DNA of 64,000 nt from Heterobilharzia americana (Eukaryota; Platyhelminthes; Trematoda; Strigeidida; Schistosomatidae). The position numbers and the translations under genes are program-made. The notes below the pieces were generated by a model. It was not told where the DNA came from, ran no database searches, and saw only the letters and a list, made by a program, of their open reading frames with translations. The stretch is from NCBI GenBank assembly GCA_944470555.2, contig OX104129.1, forward strand, positions 47,835,998 to 47,899,997. The letters are read 5' to 3'. Below are positions 28,938 through 38,200 of the stretch, piece after piece (the first letter of the stretch is position 1; each line of letters opens with the position of its first letter).

Positions 28938-31900
28938 CATACACACACACACACGAGAATAATGCTCTGTAAAGACTAATTCAGCTTGTAATTTGCAAAT
29001 AAAAGATATTGTTGGATATACATGCTTGCTTTTAACATGAATAACTTACGGTGACTGAAATCATCATCCTTTAATAGGGAATAACACAGTGCGATAGTAA
29101 GAAGATTGAAGAAGTTGTAGTTCCCCGTTAAAATTATCATAAGTTGAAGAAGTACCTTGAATGAAAAGTAACAATAATAATGATAATAGTAATAATAATC
29201 AATGAAAGAAAATAGTTGACGAGTTTTGAACTGGTTAACTGAACATAAATAAACAACAAATAAATGCGTATCGGTTCCACATCAGGATACCAAAGAGAAA
29301 GTCAACAAGAGAAATACCAACAGAATACACAAAATATTGAGTTTTGAAGAACTATGGGCCAAAAAAAGTGGAGAGGAATCAGAAAGAAATGTGAATATTT
29401 CACTGTTTAGAAAAAGACAAGAGGTTGAAGCAATGGGTTCTGAGTCATAATGCCTGAAATTTCCAGTACCTGACTTTGATTGTTACAAAGAACCGAACAG
29501 GACATTTGCGATTCTTAACACGACTGACGTAAGCAGCAGCTAGAAAGTTAATCAACTAGTACGTCTTAGTTTGGCAACTATTAACTTGTTTATAGATTAA
29601 TCTTATCCCAGTTAAAATAATGTGGTGAGGATGACAATCGTTCAGTATGCGTAAAATGTCCAAAACCTCGGATGTAGAAGGTCTGCTTGGCATTTGCAAC
29701 CTCGCGTCATCTCTGACGCCGGCTGGCGAGATTTCCGACCATCTACCAAAGACGAGTATACTGCGCTTCAGTCATTTTGTCCTATGACACAGCTGCGAGA
29801 CATGCCCCTTTAAAGTAGAAGATATGACGAGATTACAGGGTTTTGATTACAGGTGTCTTCGTAGCAGTTCTCATGAGCATACAAAACGCATGTTTGATTC
29901 ATATCAATTAGTATCGTTTCACAACCTTATCTATCAATTCGTTTTTCTTGTTTGGTACTCTACGCCTAACCTGACCCCTGATCACTAAGCAGGCTACAAA
30001 TGCTGTGGAAATGCAATCAAAATCCTGTAACCTCACATCTTTGTTCTCTGATAACCATAGTGTCGCATCACTCTGGAATGACGCTATTACTGCATCAACT
30101 TTGTGAAAATACCTACACAATATGTGTAACAAGCATTAGTGTTTTAACCAGTTACCAGTTCCATCCAAAATGTTAGCTGCTATCTTATTTTCACGGGTTG
30201 GCAAGATGTATAGAGAAGCAAATAGGGCTTCGTTAAGGTCATGAATACATTGACTGAGGTAGTTCACCACTAGATACTGAAATACTACCACATATATTGC
30301 AGGTCAACAATAATTGCATTCACTGATATTAGGAATACCTACAATTTGCTGGGGGAGAACTATGCTCTGAAATTGTCTATAGTTTAGCAGTGTGCTTGAA
30401 AAGTTAATAGTATCATGAAAGTCTTATGTATAGACGTATCAGATAGTTACAGCACGTTCTTCAAAAACAGCAGTGAAGTTTTTTCATTTCGATATTTCTC
30501 TTTAACTCTGACGTCCTTTAAATTTTCAAGGCATGCTCTGAAAGAGGTACGTGGTTGTAATGTAGTTCTGATAATAATAGAAGGAATTTGACCCTAAACA
30601 TACAAATGATATTGTTTTACTATGTGAATACATAAAAGCTACTACCATTTCACTAATAACTGTAAGTAAGAAATATGATTTGTACCAGCACACAAATCTA
30701 TTCCTCTTTCTTTTCCACGTACGCCACAGAAAAAAAGCTTCCACAATGTGCGCACTGAGAAGTACCGACCACTTGCACGCCTACAATAGTATACAAAACC
30801 CAATTTAGCGTAAACCAGCCTTTTCACCTCAGTATCATCTCTTGCCTTCACTTCTTGATACCAATACTAAGCCCGTATAACTCCTTCGACATCTAACTAC
30901 GTATACATTGCTAACAATCCAAGCCGAAGAAACCCCTTTCCTAGTCTTCTAAATCCCCGCTACCAACTTATTAATGGGGTTTTTAATGTCTGAACCTTAT
31001 GGCAAGTTGAACAACAGGTTTCTTTTGTTAAAACTGTGAAATTTAGAGTAATGGGTTTAGACTGTTTCTGAGACATAAATACAGGATCTAAGTGTGGTTA
31101 TTCGCTTGACCTCACCTGGTTAATGTAGTGAGTCTGAGAAATTCATTCTGGGTATAGCAGAAAGTACACTTCTCAAATGGATATCAGTCAACAGCTGTCT
31201 ATGGGCTGCAGGACTAAATGAATCTGTAAGGACTAGGAAGGGTCGTGAGACTAGCCTATGCACATTCCTAATCTCCGCCTACACACCCACCGACTGCAGT
31301 TCGGGTGGTGCAAAAGGATGAATTATATCAAAAGCTGTCAACTTTACTAAATAAAGCGAAACGTTTAGGTACAGTTCTGCTAGCAGGAGAATTTGAAGCT
31401 CGAGTGAGTATGCTAAGACAATCAGAAACGCATCTAGGTGGTATATGCGGAATCCCACACCAACAAACGGACAACAGTGACGATCTCATACATTTTTTTC
31501 CGTCGATCATTAACTTTAAGTATAATGACAGACATTGTTTCATTTGGATGCTGGTGACATTAAATCAATGATGGACACAGATAAATCAGATTGGTATGCG
31601 TCATCGTTAGAGGATTGCTGCTCATTTCGGATTACCGCTTCGACTCCGATCACTTGTACGTTCACACCTTGCTAGTTGCAGGAAATAAGCAGCAATTGTC
31701 TTTATGCTTGACTGGAAGATGAGAATATCAACTGCGTATTCATAGCAGAGATAAGCACTTATCTGAACACGACAGTAATCCTAATCCTAATGAAGCCTGG
31801 CTTGATATTCAGCCTGCTGCAGAAACAACGATGATTGCTGACCTACATCCAAATGCCAGCAATACTCAGTAGATTTTCACAACCTCATCCGAACTGACTG

Positions 31901-34900
31901 ATGCGAGAAGACTCATTCCACCAGACTCTGACCACACTGAAGAGCGAAACTAGTTCAAATGTAAACTGACCAACAGTCTTCACAATGATCACCAGCAGCG
32001 GTGGGTGGAGAAAGCGAAAGAGATACAGTAGGCATCAGCATTAGGCAATAATCCTCAATTATTTAAGCTAAATAAGGATATTGACAAGAAGACGTTGGTT
32101 AGTGAAACCATCACAGGTAAAGGAGGCCGATAACCTCAGAGAATATAAGGATAGAAAGTGGGGCGGAATACTCTGAATTGCAGTGCAACTGGCCCATAGC
32201 AACGCTTTAATCCGACAGTATCAAGAGACGATTGAAACCAACAGCTGGAAACCTCTAGCATCCGTCAAGGACGTCCACTCTCTCCATTCTTATTCAACTT
32301 TATCACAGATGTACTTATGGAGGTCGTCCTTTGATAGTCTGAATCCACTCATCATAGGAGAATCTTGGGAGATCTAGAGTACGCAGATGACATGGTCCTA
32401 TTAAGTGATGTTGACAAGATGCAGAGTCTTCTGGACACATTGAGTGGCGATTTGAGAGTGAGATGCCTTTCTTGCCAGTCGAATTCAAATTGTTGCTCCA
32501 TAGCTGGTCCTCAGTGGTGCCCTGTCTAACAGTAGAGAGTGAAATTGTTGAGCGCATTGACCAGGGAAGTCAGACCAGCTCTGGTGAGTCAGTAACCGAT
32601 GAAATTTCCGCGCGTATACAAAAGGCCCGCTTGGCTCTTGCCAACTTACGGTATTTATAATGCTAGTAGGAATTTTTCATTCATGTTGTTTTTTTCTACA
32701 TTTTCATTGCCTTTCACTGTGTGTGCAGCCAGGAAGTATCAACCGCCAGCAAGCTCCCAGGAGTACACAAAATCCAATCAAACAAAACCAATCTTCCTCA
32801 ACTCAATCTCCTCCTATGCCTTCAGATCCTGATACTAATATTAAGCCCCTTACACCTTCCCCAACCTCACTCTGCAACCATTGACAACGACCAAAGTCAT
32901 CGAAACCGCATTCCTAGTGTCTCAAGACCCTTCCATCGAATTCAAGTAGGAGCTTTGAACGTCCAAACTCCTTGCCAAATCGGACAGCAAGTATCGCTCG
33001 TCAAAACTCAGAAATCTCTAGCCTTGGATGTATGCTGTGACTCTGGGAAACGTATATACCCCAGTGTGGTTATTAAATTGATCTCACCTAACCATAGTAC
33101 TGAATCCTCAAAATTCACCTTAAGAGTATCCGAACACCCAACAGCTGAATCTCATGCTGGCGCAAGCGCAGCGTTGACTTGAAGGGCACGAAGTGTTTCT
33201 CGGTCGGACACCTTTATGTCTAACTACCATCTGCCTCGTCACACAATGTTGGTCAAAATAGGTTCAGGCTGAAAAAAGGCTCAGTGCGACCAGACCAAAA
33301 CATGGCATCAATGCATGAAGTCCTTGACTCGTCGTTTGAGTCATGTAGGACGATGTAGACTAGCTGGTTGGGGTCCGTGGGACAAGAGAAACCAGTGATT
33401 GGAAACTGTAGATGATATGGCTCAGAGCCGATGTCAGGTGTGCAGATATGCACACACAATATCCTCATCGTAACTGTTATACTTAATCTCATCTTCCCAT
33501 TCCTCCCTTCTCTCTTTTACTACTCTCTACTTCTTTTGACCGATTTCTTTTTCTTTATCTTCCATCTTATCGCCTTGTTACTTGATGTGCTGATATGAGA
33601 TGTGGCAACTTGGTCCGTTACGCATAAATGCCTGGTCTTATGTTGTTTATGACTGATTTAATAAATTGTAGCGCAAGTTAGAGTAATGGCTGGTTGGCTG
33701 GGACACCATACACTTACGCAGTGAGTTGCGAGTACGATAATTTAATAAAAGTTAGTTAAACTAAATAACATTAAGGTATCAACACGATCTGCAATGTTAA
33801 AGAGAGAAAATAAAGAGTTGGCTCAAAGCCAACGACTTTGAATGTCCCATCAGAGCTACTAAGCAATGAAAAAAGATAACAAAGGTAGGAGATGTTTTAC
33901 ATTGTTTAGGTCAAGATTCATATTTTATTCAAAGCTTGATTGGAGCTAGGGTTAAGATAAGGGTTATGTAAAAGTTGAGGGATTTACAAGGTCGAAATTA
34001 GGGGATAACAGATCAAAAACAGCATTCATAACTGATATCGCCCTGGGTATCAAGTCAGGCACTCTGGTTGGTTTCTTAGGGTCATTTGATAAGTCGCTGA
34101 TTCACATGCAGAGAATGCCAAGTAGTACCAAAATTGTTTGAAATAAAATTATTATTACTCATCTTTACTAGGAGTACTTAAAGGACCAGCTACGTTAATG
34201 TGACTTACCTGTGAATAAAAAGATACAAGACGAATAAGACGAAAAGGTACGAAGAATAGCAATGCCATTGGTATTTCAATTATGAATGTGACTGCAACAC
34301 ACAGACTATGAAACCATTCAGGAAGGTGGTGCATATACCAAGCCAATGGAGTAGGGATGCACTAAAATGAAGTGTTATTTCAGCCGAAAGTGAAAACATT
34401 CTTTTTGGACATACCTGAGACTGGTAATGCCAATGCAATGCTTTTAAGCCCCACCAAGCAGGACAATCACTGGTCAACTTAACCACTCCAGATGCGAACA
34501 TTAGACGGAACAGTAGCCAACGCAGTAACCATATTCCTATCTTGTCACTAGCTACTGACCGTGGAAGATAAACAAGTGAGCCAAAGCTAGATAGTAAGAT
34601 AGCAATGAATCCAGATTCCAACAGCAAAATATCCCTAAAGGAATATCAGGGAAGCTTGTGTCTCTTACCATTGAAACCATAAGAATGTTTGGCCAACCTA
34701 ATATCAGTTAAAAGTGTGAATACATTCTAACCTTTACGGCACTGAGATACAATACCCAAAGCACTAAGAAAGTTGGAGCCGTTCGAAAAGAGGTGAAGAA
34801 ACTAGAAAAGAACCCCAACACCGCACCGACGACAGTTACCAGTTCCAAACATTGGTAAGAATCAAGATGCAGGAACTCGGCAAACCGTAGGATATTCAAG

Positions 34901-35153
34901 TCCTTTAGAGCATCTGATGCGTCACGGGGAACTGTATTAAGTAAAAATTAAAGTATTGTCTCACCGGTCAGAGATAACGTTTGAATGGGCGTGACACCAT
35001 TCCCGCTATATAATCCTTATACACACCGTGATGAACTACAAATATACGCCTACCAGGTAGCTGAATATACAGAGATGAGAAAGCGAACAAGTAGATGAAG
35101 CTAATGCATGTTAGGAACCGTTCCTTCGGTACTGAAACACCAACACGCCCCAT
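3634..35153 (-). CDS. LMF2: Lipase maturation factor 2-like protein, 16 exons, 642 aa
   Basis: Multi-pass ER membrane protein of the lipase maturation factor family (DUF1222). LMF1 helps dimeric lipases fold in the ER; the LMF2 role is less certain. Exons in coding order: 35153-35054, 35015-34965, 34931-34732, 34697-34669 (29 nt), 34634-34415, 34361-34209, 29155-29050, 27280-27146, 23230-23125, 20928-20832, 19418-19309, 19175-19051, 17143-17030, 10637-10544, 6147-6039, 3813-3634. All introns are GT-AG, all phases agree and the total is 1929 nt with stop. Family motifs in order: YLFAFSSLY (near residue 21), [12 protein letters not shown] (260), [16 protein letters not shown] (430), [15 protein letters not shown] (479), NWWRR (549). 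The C-terminal hydrophobic segment after LSPLV resembles LMF2 rather than the shorter LMF1. I start at the ATG at 35153; an in-frame GTG lies upstream, but the N-terminus matches the family from this Met. Inferred: LMF2 rather than LMF1 orthology. Small errors in single splice sites are possible. Confidence 0.9.
4440..5160 (+). mobile_element. RTE-like LINE, C-terminal ORF end and 3' UTR
   Basis: The open frame 4439-4912 carries [18 protein letters not shown] followed by [11 protein letters not shown], the conserved tail of RTE-type endonuclease/reverse-transcriptase ORFs. Upstream remnants include [14 protein letters not shown]. The copy is 5'-truncated and lies in LMF2-like intron 15, antisense to the gene. 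The same tail is at 33180-33670, so both belong to one subfamily. Early stops and odd residues show decay. Confidence 0.8.
5370..5810 (-). mobile_element. RTE-like LINE fragment, antisense
   Basis: Reading the minus strand gives the same 3' end as the copy at 7260-7420, including a degenerate version of tgaatacatctgcgccaatgtg. It continues into formerly coding LINE sequence up to about 5810. No open frame of useful length remains. It lies in LMF2-like intron 15. Confidence 0.6.
6855..7590 (+). mobile_element. RTE-like LINE, C-terminal part and 3' end
   Basis: Degenerate coding sequence (gtggaagacatgaggcgact = a VEDMRRL-like motif; a degenerate RWLGHVLR equivalent near 7080-7110) runs into the 3' UTR with gatgtattcactccttg and gaagtgtggcaacttg. 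It is 5'-truncated and full of stops, and lies in LMF2-like intron 14. Its 3' end is the family reference for the fragments at 1-290, 5370, 16290, 24040 and 25610. Confidence 0.75.
7591..8779. other. Intron 14 sequence, nothing recognised
   Basis: AT-rich sequence inside LMF2-like intron 14. No domain-bearing open frame, tandem repeat or named element could be supported. Confidence 0.4.
8780..8845 (-). repeat. tRNA-related SINE, partial copy
   Basis: The block gcaatgaaccacacctatta...agggctagtgatactacctggc recurs at 22805-22860, and degenerately at 62930-62975 and, in reverse complement, 26835-26890. Fuller copies continue into a tRNA-like A/B-box region; here that part is replaced by the (AAT)n run. 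Confidence 0.6.
8846..8913 (+). repeat. (AAT)n microsatellite
   Basis: About 22 units of AAT with one GAT interruption, directly after a partial SINE copy. Such runs often grow from SINE or LINE tails. The open frame through it (poly-Asn) is not a gene. Confidence 0.95.
9430..10020 (-). mobile_element. Non-LTR retrotransposon reverse-transcriptase fragment
   Basis: The minus strand keeps an RT core: a [18 protein letters not shown] palm motif near 9950-9990, a YTDDL box (YADD decayed) near 9880-9900, and downstream the frame 9749-9456 with [11 protein letters not shown] and [14 protein letters not shown], typical of the post-YADD thumb region of CR1/Jockey-like LINEs. Stops and frame changes separate the parts. 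It lies in LMF2-like intron 14, same strand as the gene, and is a different family from the RTE-like copies. Confidence 0.7.
10050..10137 (-). repeat. tRNA-related SINE copy
   Basis: On the minus strand TAGCTCAGTGGTTTAGG (A box) and GGATTCGAACACC (B box) lie about 40 bases apart with tRNA-like spacing. The unit recurs at 26745-26890 and 62915-63075. It abuts the LINE fragment ending near 10020. Confidence 0.65.
12196..12597 (+). pseudogene. Copy A gag remnant
   Basis: Open frame of 133 codons with [18 protein letters not shown] and [14 protein letters not shown], the helical gag type of schistosome gypsy elements; it aligns with the gag of copy B at 40612-40900 (IHTQLSIAKRPCARYQSK). A zinc-knuckle-like CWHC.AW follows in another frame near 12575-12610, so the frame was broken just before the nucleic-acid-binding motif. 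Confidence 0.75.
12836..13129 (+). pseudogene. Copy A retroviral-type aspartic protease remnant
   Basis: The frame begins [10 protein letters not shown], a changed version of the DT(A/G)S active site, and ends with [12 protein letters not shown], as in gypsy proteases just before RT. It is closed by a TGA at 13127-13129. The active-site Ala/Gly to Glu change suggests loss of function. Confidence 0.7.
13230..13784 (+). pseudogene. Copy A reverse-transcriptase remnant
   Basis: Fingers and palm motifs are legible: [11 protein letters not shown] and [15 protein letters not shown], then [26 protein letters not shown] and the catalytic box as YFDDV (YLDDI-like, both Asp kept). The frame stops at TGA 13782-13784 just past the palm. 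Connection-domain sequence continues in another frame. Confidence 0.8.
13885..14370 (+). pseudogene. Copy A RNase H remnant
   Basis: [13 protein letters not shown] carries the first catalytic Asp, and [14 protein letters not shown] the Glu. TGNKPLL stands where TDHKPLL is usual, so the third acidic residue is lost (Asp to Gly). The frame ends at a TAG at 14368-14370. Confidence 0.8.
14715..15290 (+). pseudogene. Copy A integrase remnant
   Basis: [21 protein letters not shown] (zinc-binding H2C2 region) is in frame 14715-14930. The catalytic core follows in other frames: [11 protein letters not shown] (first Asp), IVSHNGSQF (Asp to His at the second catalytic position, 15120-15145) and GERFVDTFK (Glu region). 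Frame changes near 14930 and 15060 split it. The lost Asp makes the core inactive. Confidence 0.8.
15889..16235 (+). repeat. Copy A 3' LTR (start uncertain)
   Basis: Only the last ~80 bases (16153-16235) can be matched to the 5' remnant. The start is a guess at the C-rich run near 15889, following purine-rich stretches (aaaaagggaa at 15770-15780) that could be the polypurine tract. Confidence 0.45.
16290..16835 (-). mobile_element. RTE-like LINE fragment, antisense
   Basis: The minus strand reads as the 3' end (shared with 7260-7420; gagtgaatactctgtatcactgtgacc on the plus strand) and continues into the ORF tail up to about 16835. The coding frame is broken. It abuts the 3' LTR of gypsy copy A, in LMF2-like intron 13. 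Confidence 0.7.
17890..18560 (-). mobile_element. Non-LTR retrotransposon C-terminal fragment (second LINE family)
   Basis: Frame 18365-18126 (minus) keeps [16 protein letters not shown] and frame 18166-17900 continues with [31 protein letters not shown]. This WP.KI.N..LW ... RPR..WRRS.E.EMK ... CSTRN order is the known tail of several LINE ORF2 proteins. One frame change near 18130-18150 divides it. It lies in LMF2-like intron 12 on the same strand as the gene. It has no similarity to the RTE-like tail RWLGHV..M. Confidence 0.8.
18561..19050. other. Intron 12, LINE-like remains, otherwise empty
   Basis: AT-rich sequence between the LINE tail and exon 12 of the LMF2-like gene. The frame 18716-18919 has no recognisable domain. 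Nothing else can be supported. Confidence 0.35.
19419..20831. other. LMF2-like intron 10, nothing recognised
   Basis: 1.4-kb AT-rich intron. No repeat family or domain could be identified. Short plus-strand frames at 20039-20263 and 20330-20536 are low-complexity and unsupported. Confidence 0.4.
21071..21126 (-). ncRNA. Hammerhead ribozyme, degenerate
   Basis: On the minus strand: CATCCAGCTGACGA, then a weakened stem II with loop CAAATA, then GAAAC and GCGTGTC|CTGG. The CUGANGA and GAAA core boxes are intact and GUC is the expected cleavage site. Stem II is damaged (ATCC against AAAC instead of GTCC/GGAC), so activity is doubtful. Confidence 0.65.
21311..21365 (+). ncRNA. Hammerhead ribozyme, decayed core
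   Basis: CATCCAGCTGACAAGTCCC and AAATAGGAC preserve an intact stem II (GTCC/GGAC), but the core is changed to CTGACAA and TAGAC, and the cleavage triplet is gone. It is inverted relative to the copy at 21071-21126. Both share the outer end ACAACCAAGTCA. Confidence 0.6.
21501..22794. other. LMF2-like intron 9, nothing recognised
   Basis: AT-rich intron sequence. No named repeat or coding domain could be supported in this stretch. Confidence 0.35.
22795..22865 (-). repeat. tRNA-related SINE, partial copy
   Basis: Contains gcaatgaaccacacctatt and agggctagtgatactacctg as at 8780-8845. The tRNA-like part is not kept to the right. Confidence 0.6.
24040..25220 (-). mobile_element. RTE-like LINE, RT C-terminal half and 3' end, antisense
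   Basis: The plus strand is the complement of the family 3' UTR and ORF tail (compare 16300-16830), starting near 24050 (ctgggccattgtgaccgattttc) and extending to ~25220. This is the longest antisense copy, reaching into the RT region. Stops are frequent in all frames. It lies in LMF2-like intron 8, sense to the gene. Confidence 0.7.
25610..25735 (+). mobile_element. RTE-like LINE 3' UTR fragment
   Basis: cttgtatactactactgtgaaatgtggcaacttgaagc and the following gttgattctgtctgtctc match the 3' UTR of the copies at 200-290 and 7460-7560. A short isolated tail. Confidence 0.6.
26202..26260 (+). ncRNA. Hammerhead ribozyme, near-complete
   Basis: TACACCAATGATGAG, stem II GCT...AGC, GAAAC and GGTCGTC|CAGTG. 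The three-way core is readable: TGATGA, GAAA and the GUC cleavage site. Stem I pairs as ACAC with GTGT beyond two mismatches. The first core base (C of CUGAUGA) is A, which should weaken it. A second, inverted copy was not found nearby, unlike 21071-21365 and 56708-56922. Confidence 0.6.
26745..26890 (+). repeat. tRNA-related SINE copy
   Basis: CGGTCTAGGGGGATGACC (A-box region) and GGGTTCCGATCCCGG (B box) are followed by ccaggtagtactactagccct and agttgtggctcactgcctac, the reverse complement of the block at 8780-8845. It is the fullest copy of this SINE in the window, in LMF2-like intron 8. Confidence 0.7.
27281..28900. other. LMF2-like intron 7 (part), faint LINE remains
   Basis: Mostly unrecognised AT-rich DNA. 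A piece near 28075-28150 (actcagtgacatggttcaaacag.cgacaatggc) resembles the 3' UTR of the RTE-like family (compare 7295-7340). Confidence 0.4.
28906..28954 (+). repeat. (CA)n microsatellite
   Basis: About 24 CA units with two interruptions (aaac, cata), in LMF2-like intron 7, roughly 100 bases before the donor side of exon 7. Confidence 0.95.
29680..29890 (+). mobile_element. RTE-like LINE fragment
   Basis: Degenerate coding sequence with [15 protein letters not shown] and [20 protein letters not shown] motifs, the stretch before the RWLGHV tail in the RTE-like family. Frames change within 200 bases. It lies in LMF2-like intron 6. Confidence 0.65.
29891..30829. other. LMF2-like intron 6 (part), nothing recognised
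   Basis: AT-rich DNA with unsupported minus-strand frames at 29908-30132 and 30526-30851. No domain motifs seen. Confidence 0.35.
30830..32645 (+). mobile_element. RTE-like LINE with endonuclease and RT remnants
   Basis: The 5' leader (gataccaatactaagccc) matches that of the copy at 32700-33180 (gatactaatattaagcccc). The endonuclease region (31305-31520) has [15 protein letters not shown] in place of the usual GDFNA box and ETHLGG followed by QTDNSDDL. The RT region (32150-32450) keeps PFL-palm remains and an intact YADDMVLL at 32380-32403. Frame changes and stops interrupt it throughout. It is the only RTE-like copy here with both enzyme regions and lies in LMF2-like intron 6, antisense to the gene. 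Confidence 0.8.
32690..33670 (+). mobile_element. RTE-like LINE, internally deleted copy
   Basis: Leader and first endonuclease segment (32721-33182, with [17 protein letters not shown]) run straight into the ORF tail and 3' UTR (33180-33670: tggttggggtccgtgggacaag, PGWGP.D tail), matching 4850-4900. The whole middle (most of EN and all RT) is missing. It sits directly after the copy at 30830-32645 in the same direction. Confidence 0.8.
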
Positions 35154-35268
35154 TTGTTGCACCGTCTTCAAAACTTCCGGGTTGGCTGACCTCTGTACAT
35201 CATTCACACAAGGTCGAATTCATGAAGATGAAAAACACAACCCTCTTTTGATCGTATCAAAATTTTTG

Positions 35269-35297
35269 TTGGCCTGATCTACAAAACAGGCCAACAA
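35269..35297 (+). repeat. Perfect 9-bp inverted repeat upstream of the LMF2-like gene
   Basis: GTTGGCCTG and CAGGCCAAC flank a 10-base loop, about 115 bases upstream of the ATG. The block ggcctgatctac recurs near 37769-37780. It could be a promoter hairpin or a repeat end; its role is unknown. Confidence 0.5.
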
Positions 35298-35299
35298 CA

Positions 35300-38200
35300 A
35301 GAATAAAACTTTTTCTCAGATCTCTGTAATATACTAATTCTCAACTTAGTGTTTCCGAATTAGCTAACTGATATTTCTTTAGGCTCCACCACCATATTAT
35401 TAGGATTCGTTCATTGTATGTAGACGGAATCGCTGTTTTATTTTTCCCTAATACCTGGACAGGTACACCATACGTTTGTTTCAGATGCTGATGGTACCGA
35501 AGGCCTGCGCTAGTTCGTGGTGCTTGTATAACACAAGCTTTGTGCACCAAACAACCCTAAGTCGGCATTCGGACTCTTTTTGAGAGCATTGACAGCATTC
35601 ACTGAAAATCCTCGCTTTAAGAAGGCTGCAGTCTGAAAAATCCCCAGTGTGAAAGGGCTGGGTAGGCTCTGCATTCGTGATCTAAGGTTTCACCTCCGAG
35701 GCATAACCTGTTGATATGAGTTTCAAATTAAGGCCTAAGAGCAGTCTTCCGGACATAGCGGGTTATAGGCGACCTGTTACTGTGATGCCAGCCCTACTGG
35801 CTTGTCTTTTAACTGACAAAAAACACTCATGGGATGTAAACCGCTTAAAGTAATGTTTGTGCGCTTACTAATTCACTGTACTACGTAGGTCACCTCTGCA
35901 CTTGTTCCCGCACAGCAGTGCTCTCTTCCAAGTAACGAGGCGTAACAAACAAGTCTGCTTCCAGATATGGGTGAACCAGATGGCTTATGAACATGAGGCT
36001 TCCATTTAATTAGCTCCCTTCAGTAGGTCGTTCATGCTTCTATTGTACTCAGTTACGCTTTGCTATATACTTCCTTTATTCATTTTTGAAACCAAAAGTG
36101 AAAGCAGAACTGATATGGTGACGATACTAATACTTTTGCTGGGCTTAAATGTCCAAAAGATGCTGATAAACCAGGGAAGGCAGCTAGTTTCAGTCATTCT
36201 GGTTCAGGACCTGTCGAAAAATAACGACACTGGGTAATCTAAAATCCAAAGATACGCTAATTCCTGGTTCTTCTCAGTTAGGTTTCGCTCCCATAGTATG
36301 GTAAGAAATCTATTCGGCCACTCTCGGCCAAAACAAGGAACACTGTAAGACTCATATTAGTCATCTTATTGATTGTCTGAGCGTGACTTCCCATTACTGC
36401 CACCAACGCAACTCATGCTGTACTAATTATCCACATGCAACGCCGTGCATATCCCCAAAGGTTGTTAAGTTCTTAAACGTCAACTTCAGAAATAACACAG
36501 AAAACAGATTGTCATCTTCCACTAATACAGGCACGCTCATCATTGAGGTGGCCCAGTATTTCTAGCACAAAATTCCTAACCTGAGATTTCGGAGAAAGCT
36601 TGTGTTCGCGACATCAGTAGAATGCGCACAAGGCGTGCGACACTCATTTGGATACATTTCAGTCTCTCTACACTAAACAGAAGACAGCCCCTCTAATAAC
36701 TGCTACTCCTTTAAGGTCCCCAAGAGTGTTGTTTGGGTGCCTCTCCATTTGATTGGTTCCAAATCCACTCACGTTCTGTATGGGGGAAAACCCACCAGAA
36801 AAGCGACTAGCCCCAGCTGCTGCAATTCTACTAAGGTCGCTCGCTTTGCAGCTTGGTTTTGCGAGTACCAACTCTAGGTAGCAGACAATATCTATTCTGT
36901 CAGTCTTTCGAGGCTCTCCATATTGTCTGGTTACTGGCTATCGGCACAAGCCTGGTGACTCTCTCATGGGAGACTCGTAGGCTTCCTATGTTTGCATTGC
37001 CCCATAAACTAATTAATTCCTGCTGCGCAAACGGATGAGATGCAGACCGCCCGTAATCATTGCCATCGTTGCAAAAGAGTTTTATTCTTGAGGTCACTAG
37101 TTCCCCAAGGATAGCTGAGTTACAAACAAGATAAAGCTATAAGCACTACTCAGGTACAGCTTAGTTTGAGGTTATGGGTTCGAAAGTATTTTGTCATTCC
37201 TTTTCATAAAGTCTTTACAACGGTGAAACTTTGAACCTCATGTTTCAGAAATGGTGAAAACAGTACCCCGAATTCTACGCCTGTTTTTGAAAAGTTTCCT
37301 GTTAGAACTGATAGCAGTTCTGATCCCGGTCCCCATATGCTGGAAGGAACAGGGACGATTACTCATTCTTCGTCGGTTCTCTTACAGTAGTTTTGCCACT
37401 CAGTTTTTCTAAAACGGACGCTTTTTGACTGTGATCCATTCGTATTAAAGTGGGTACCCAACCCTCTTTTGGAAGCATCAAAAACAACTTCAGAGTGAAG
37501 AAGTCCATAGTTTACACACTAATCTCAGGCGAGCTACCATGTATCCTCGTTTTTACCCTTGATGTTCTACTCTAAAAGAGTGACTTCTAAGCTTGGATTT
37601 TTCATTAGTGCTTATGACTTGTCCGTTAGAGTGCCCGGGATTATGGGCCATAGGATTTATGATGAAAGTTTCTCCTCTGATCCATCTACATTGAATCCGT
37701 CGAAAATAGGAAGTGGTTAAGCGGTCCGCATGACGTTTGTACTATGGCTGAATAAGTTTTCTGCAACTCTTCTGCTGGCCTGATCTACGAAAGTAACTTA
37801 CTTCCAGCAAGCAGATATAACAAGTGAATTTTTCTCTGTGCAGACGGACATATTTTTCATACAATTTTCGAGGATTGCTGGCTTGTACTGTTACGTAATG
37901 TTCGACCAACCCTACTTAACCCGATGTGCTGTGGTGCTTGCTTAACCAGCACCTTACCTAACGTGTAAGTACTGATAGCGAAACACGAGTCTAAAGGAAT
38001 GGCATTCAGGAACATATTCGAAGAAGCAATACATTTAATTACAATAAACGTAATAGTAATCAGTAGGGGAAGAATTTATTTAACTTGTCTGGCTGGTATG
38101 CCTAAACTAGCGACTCTGAGTATGTGCATGTTAACCGGCACAAAGAGAGGGCAAAATGGAGTCGAAGCCTGCTCGGATGCACGCTGGCTGGAACAAAACT

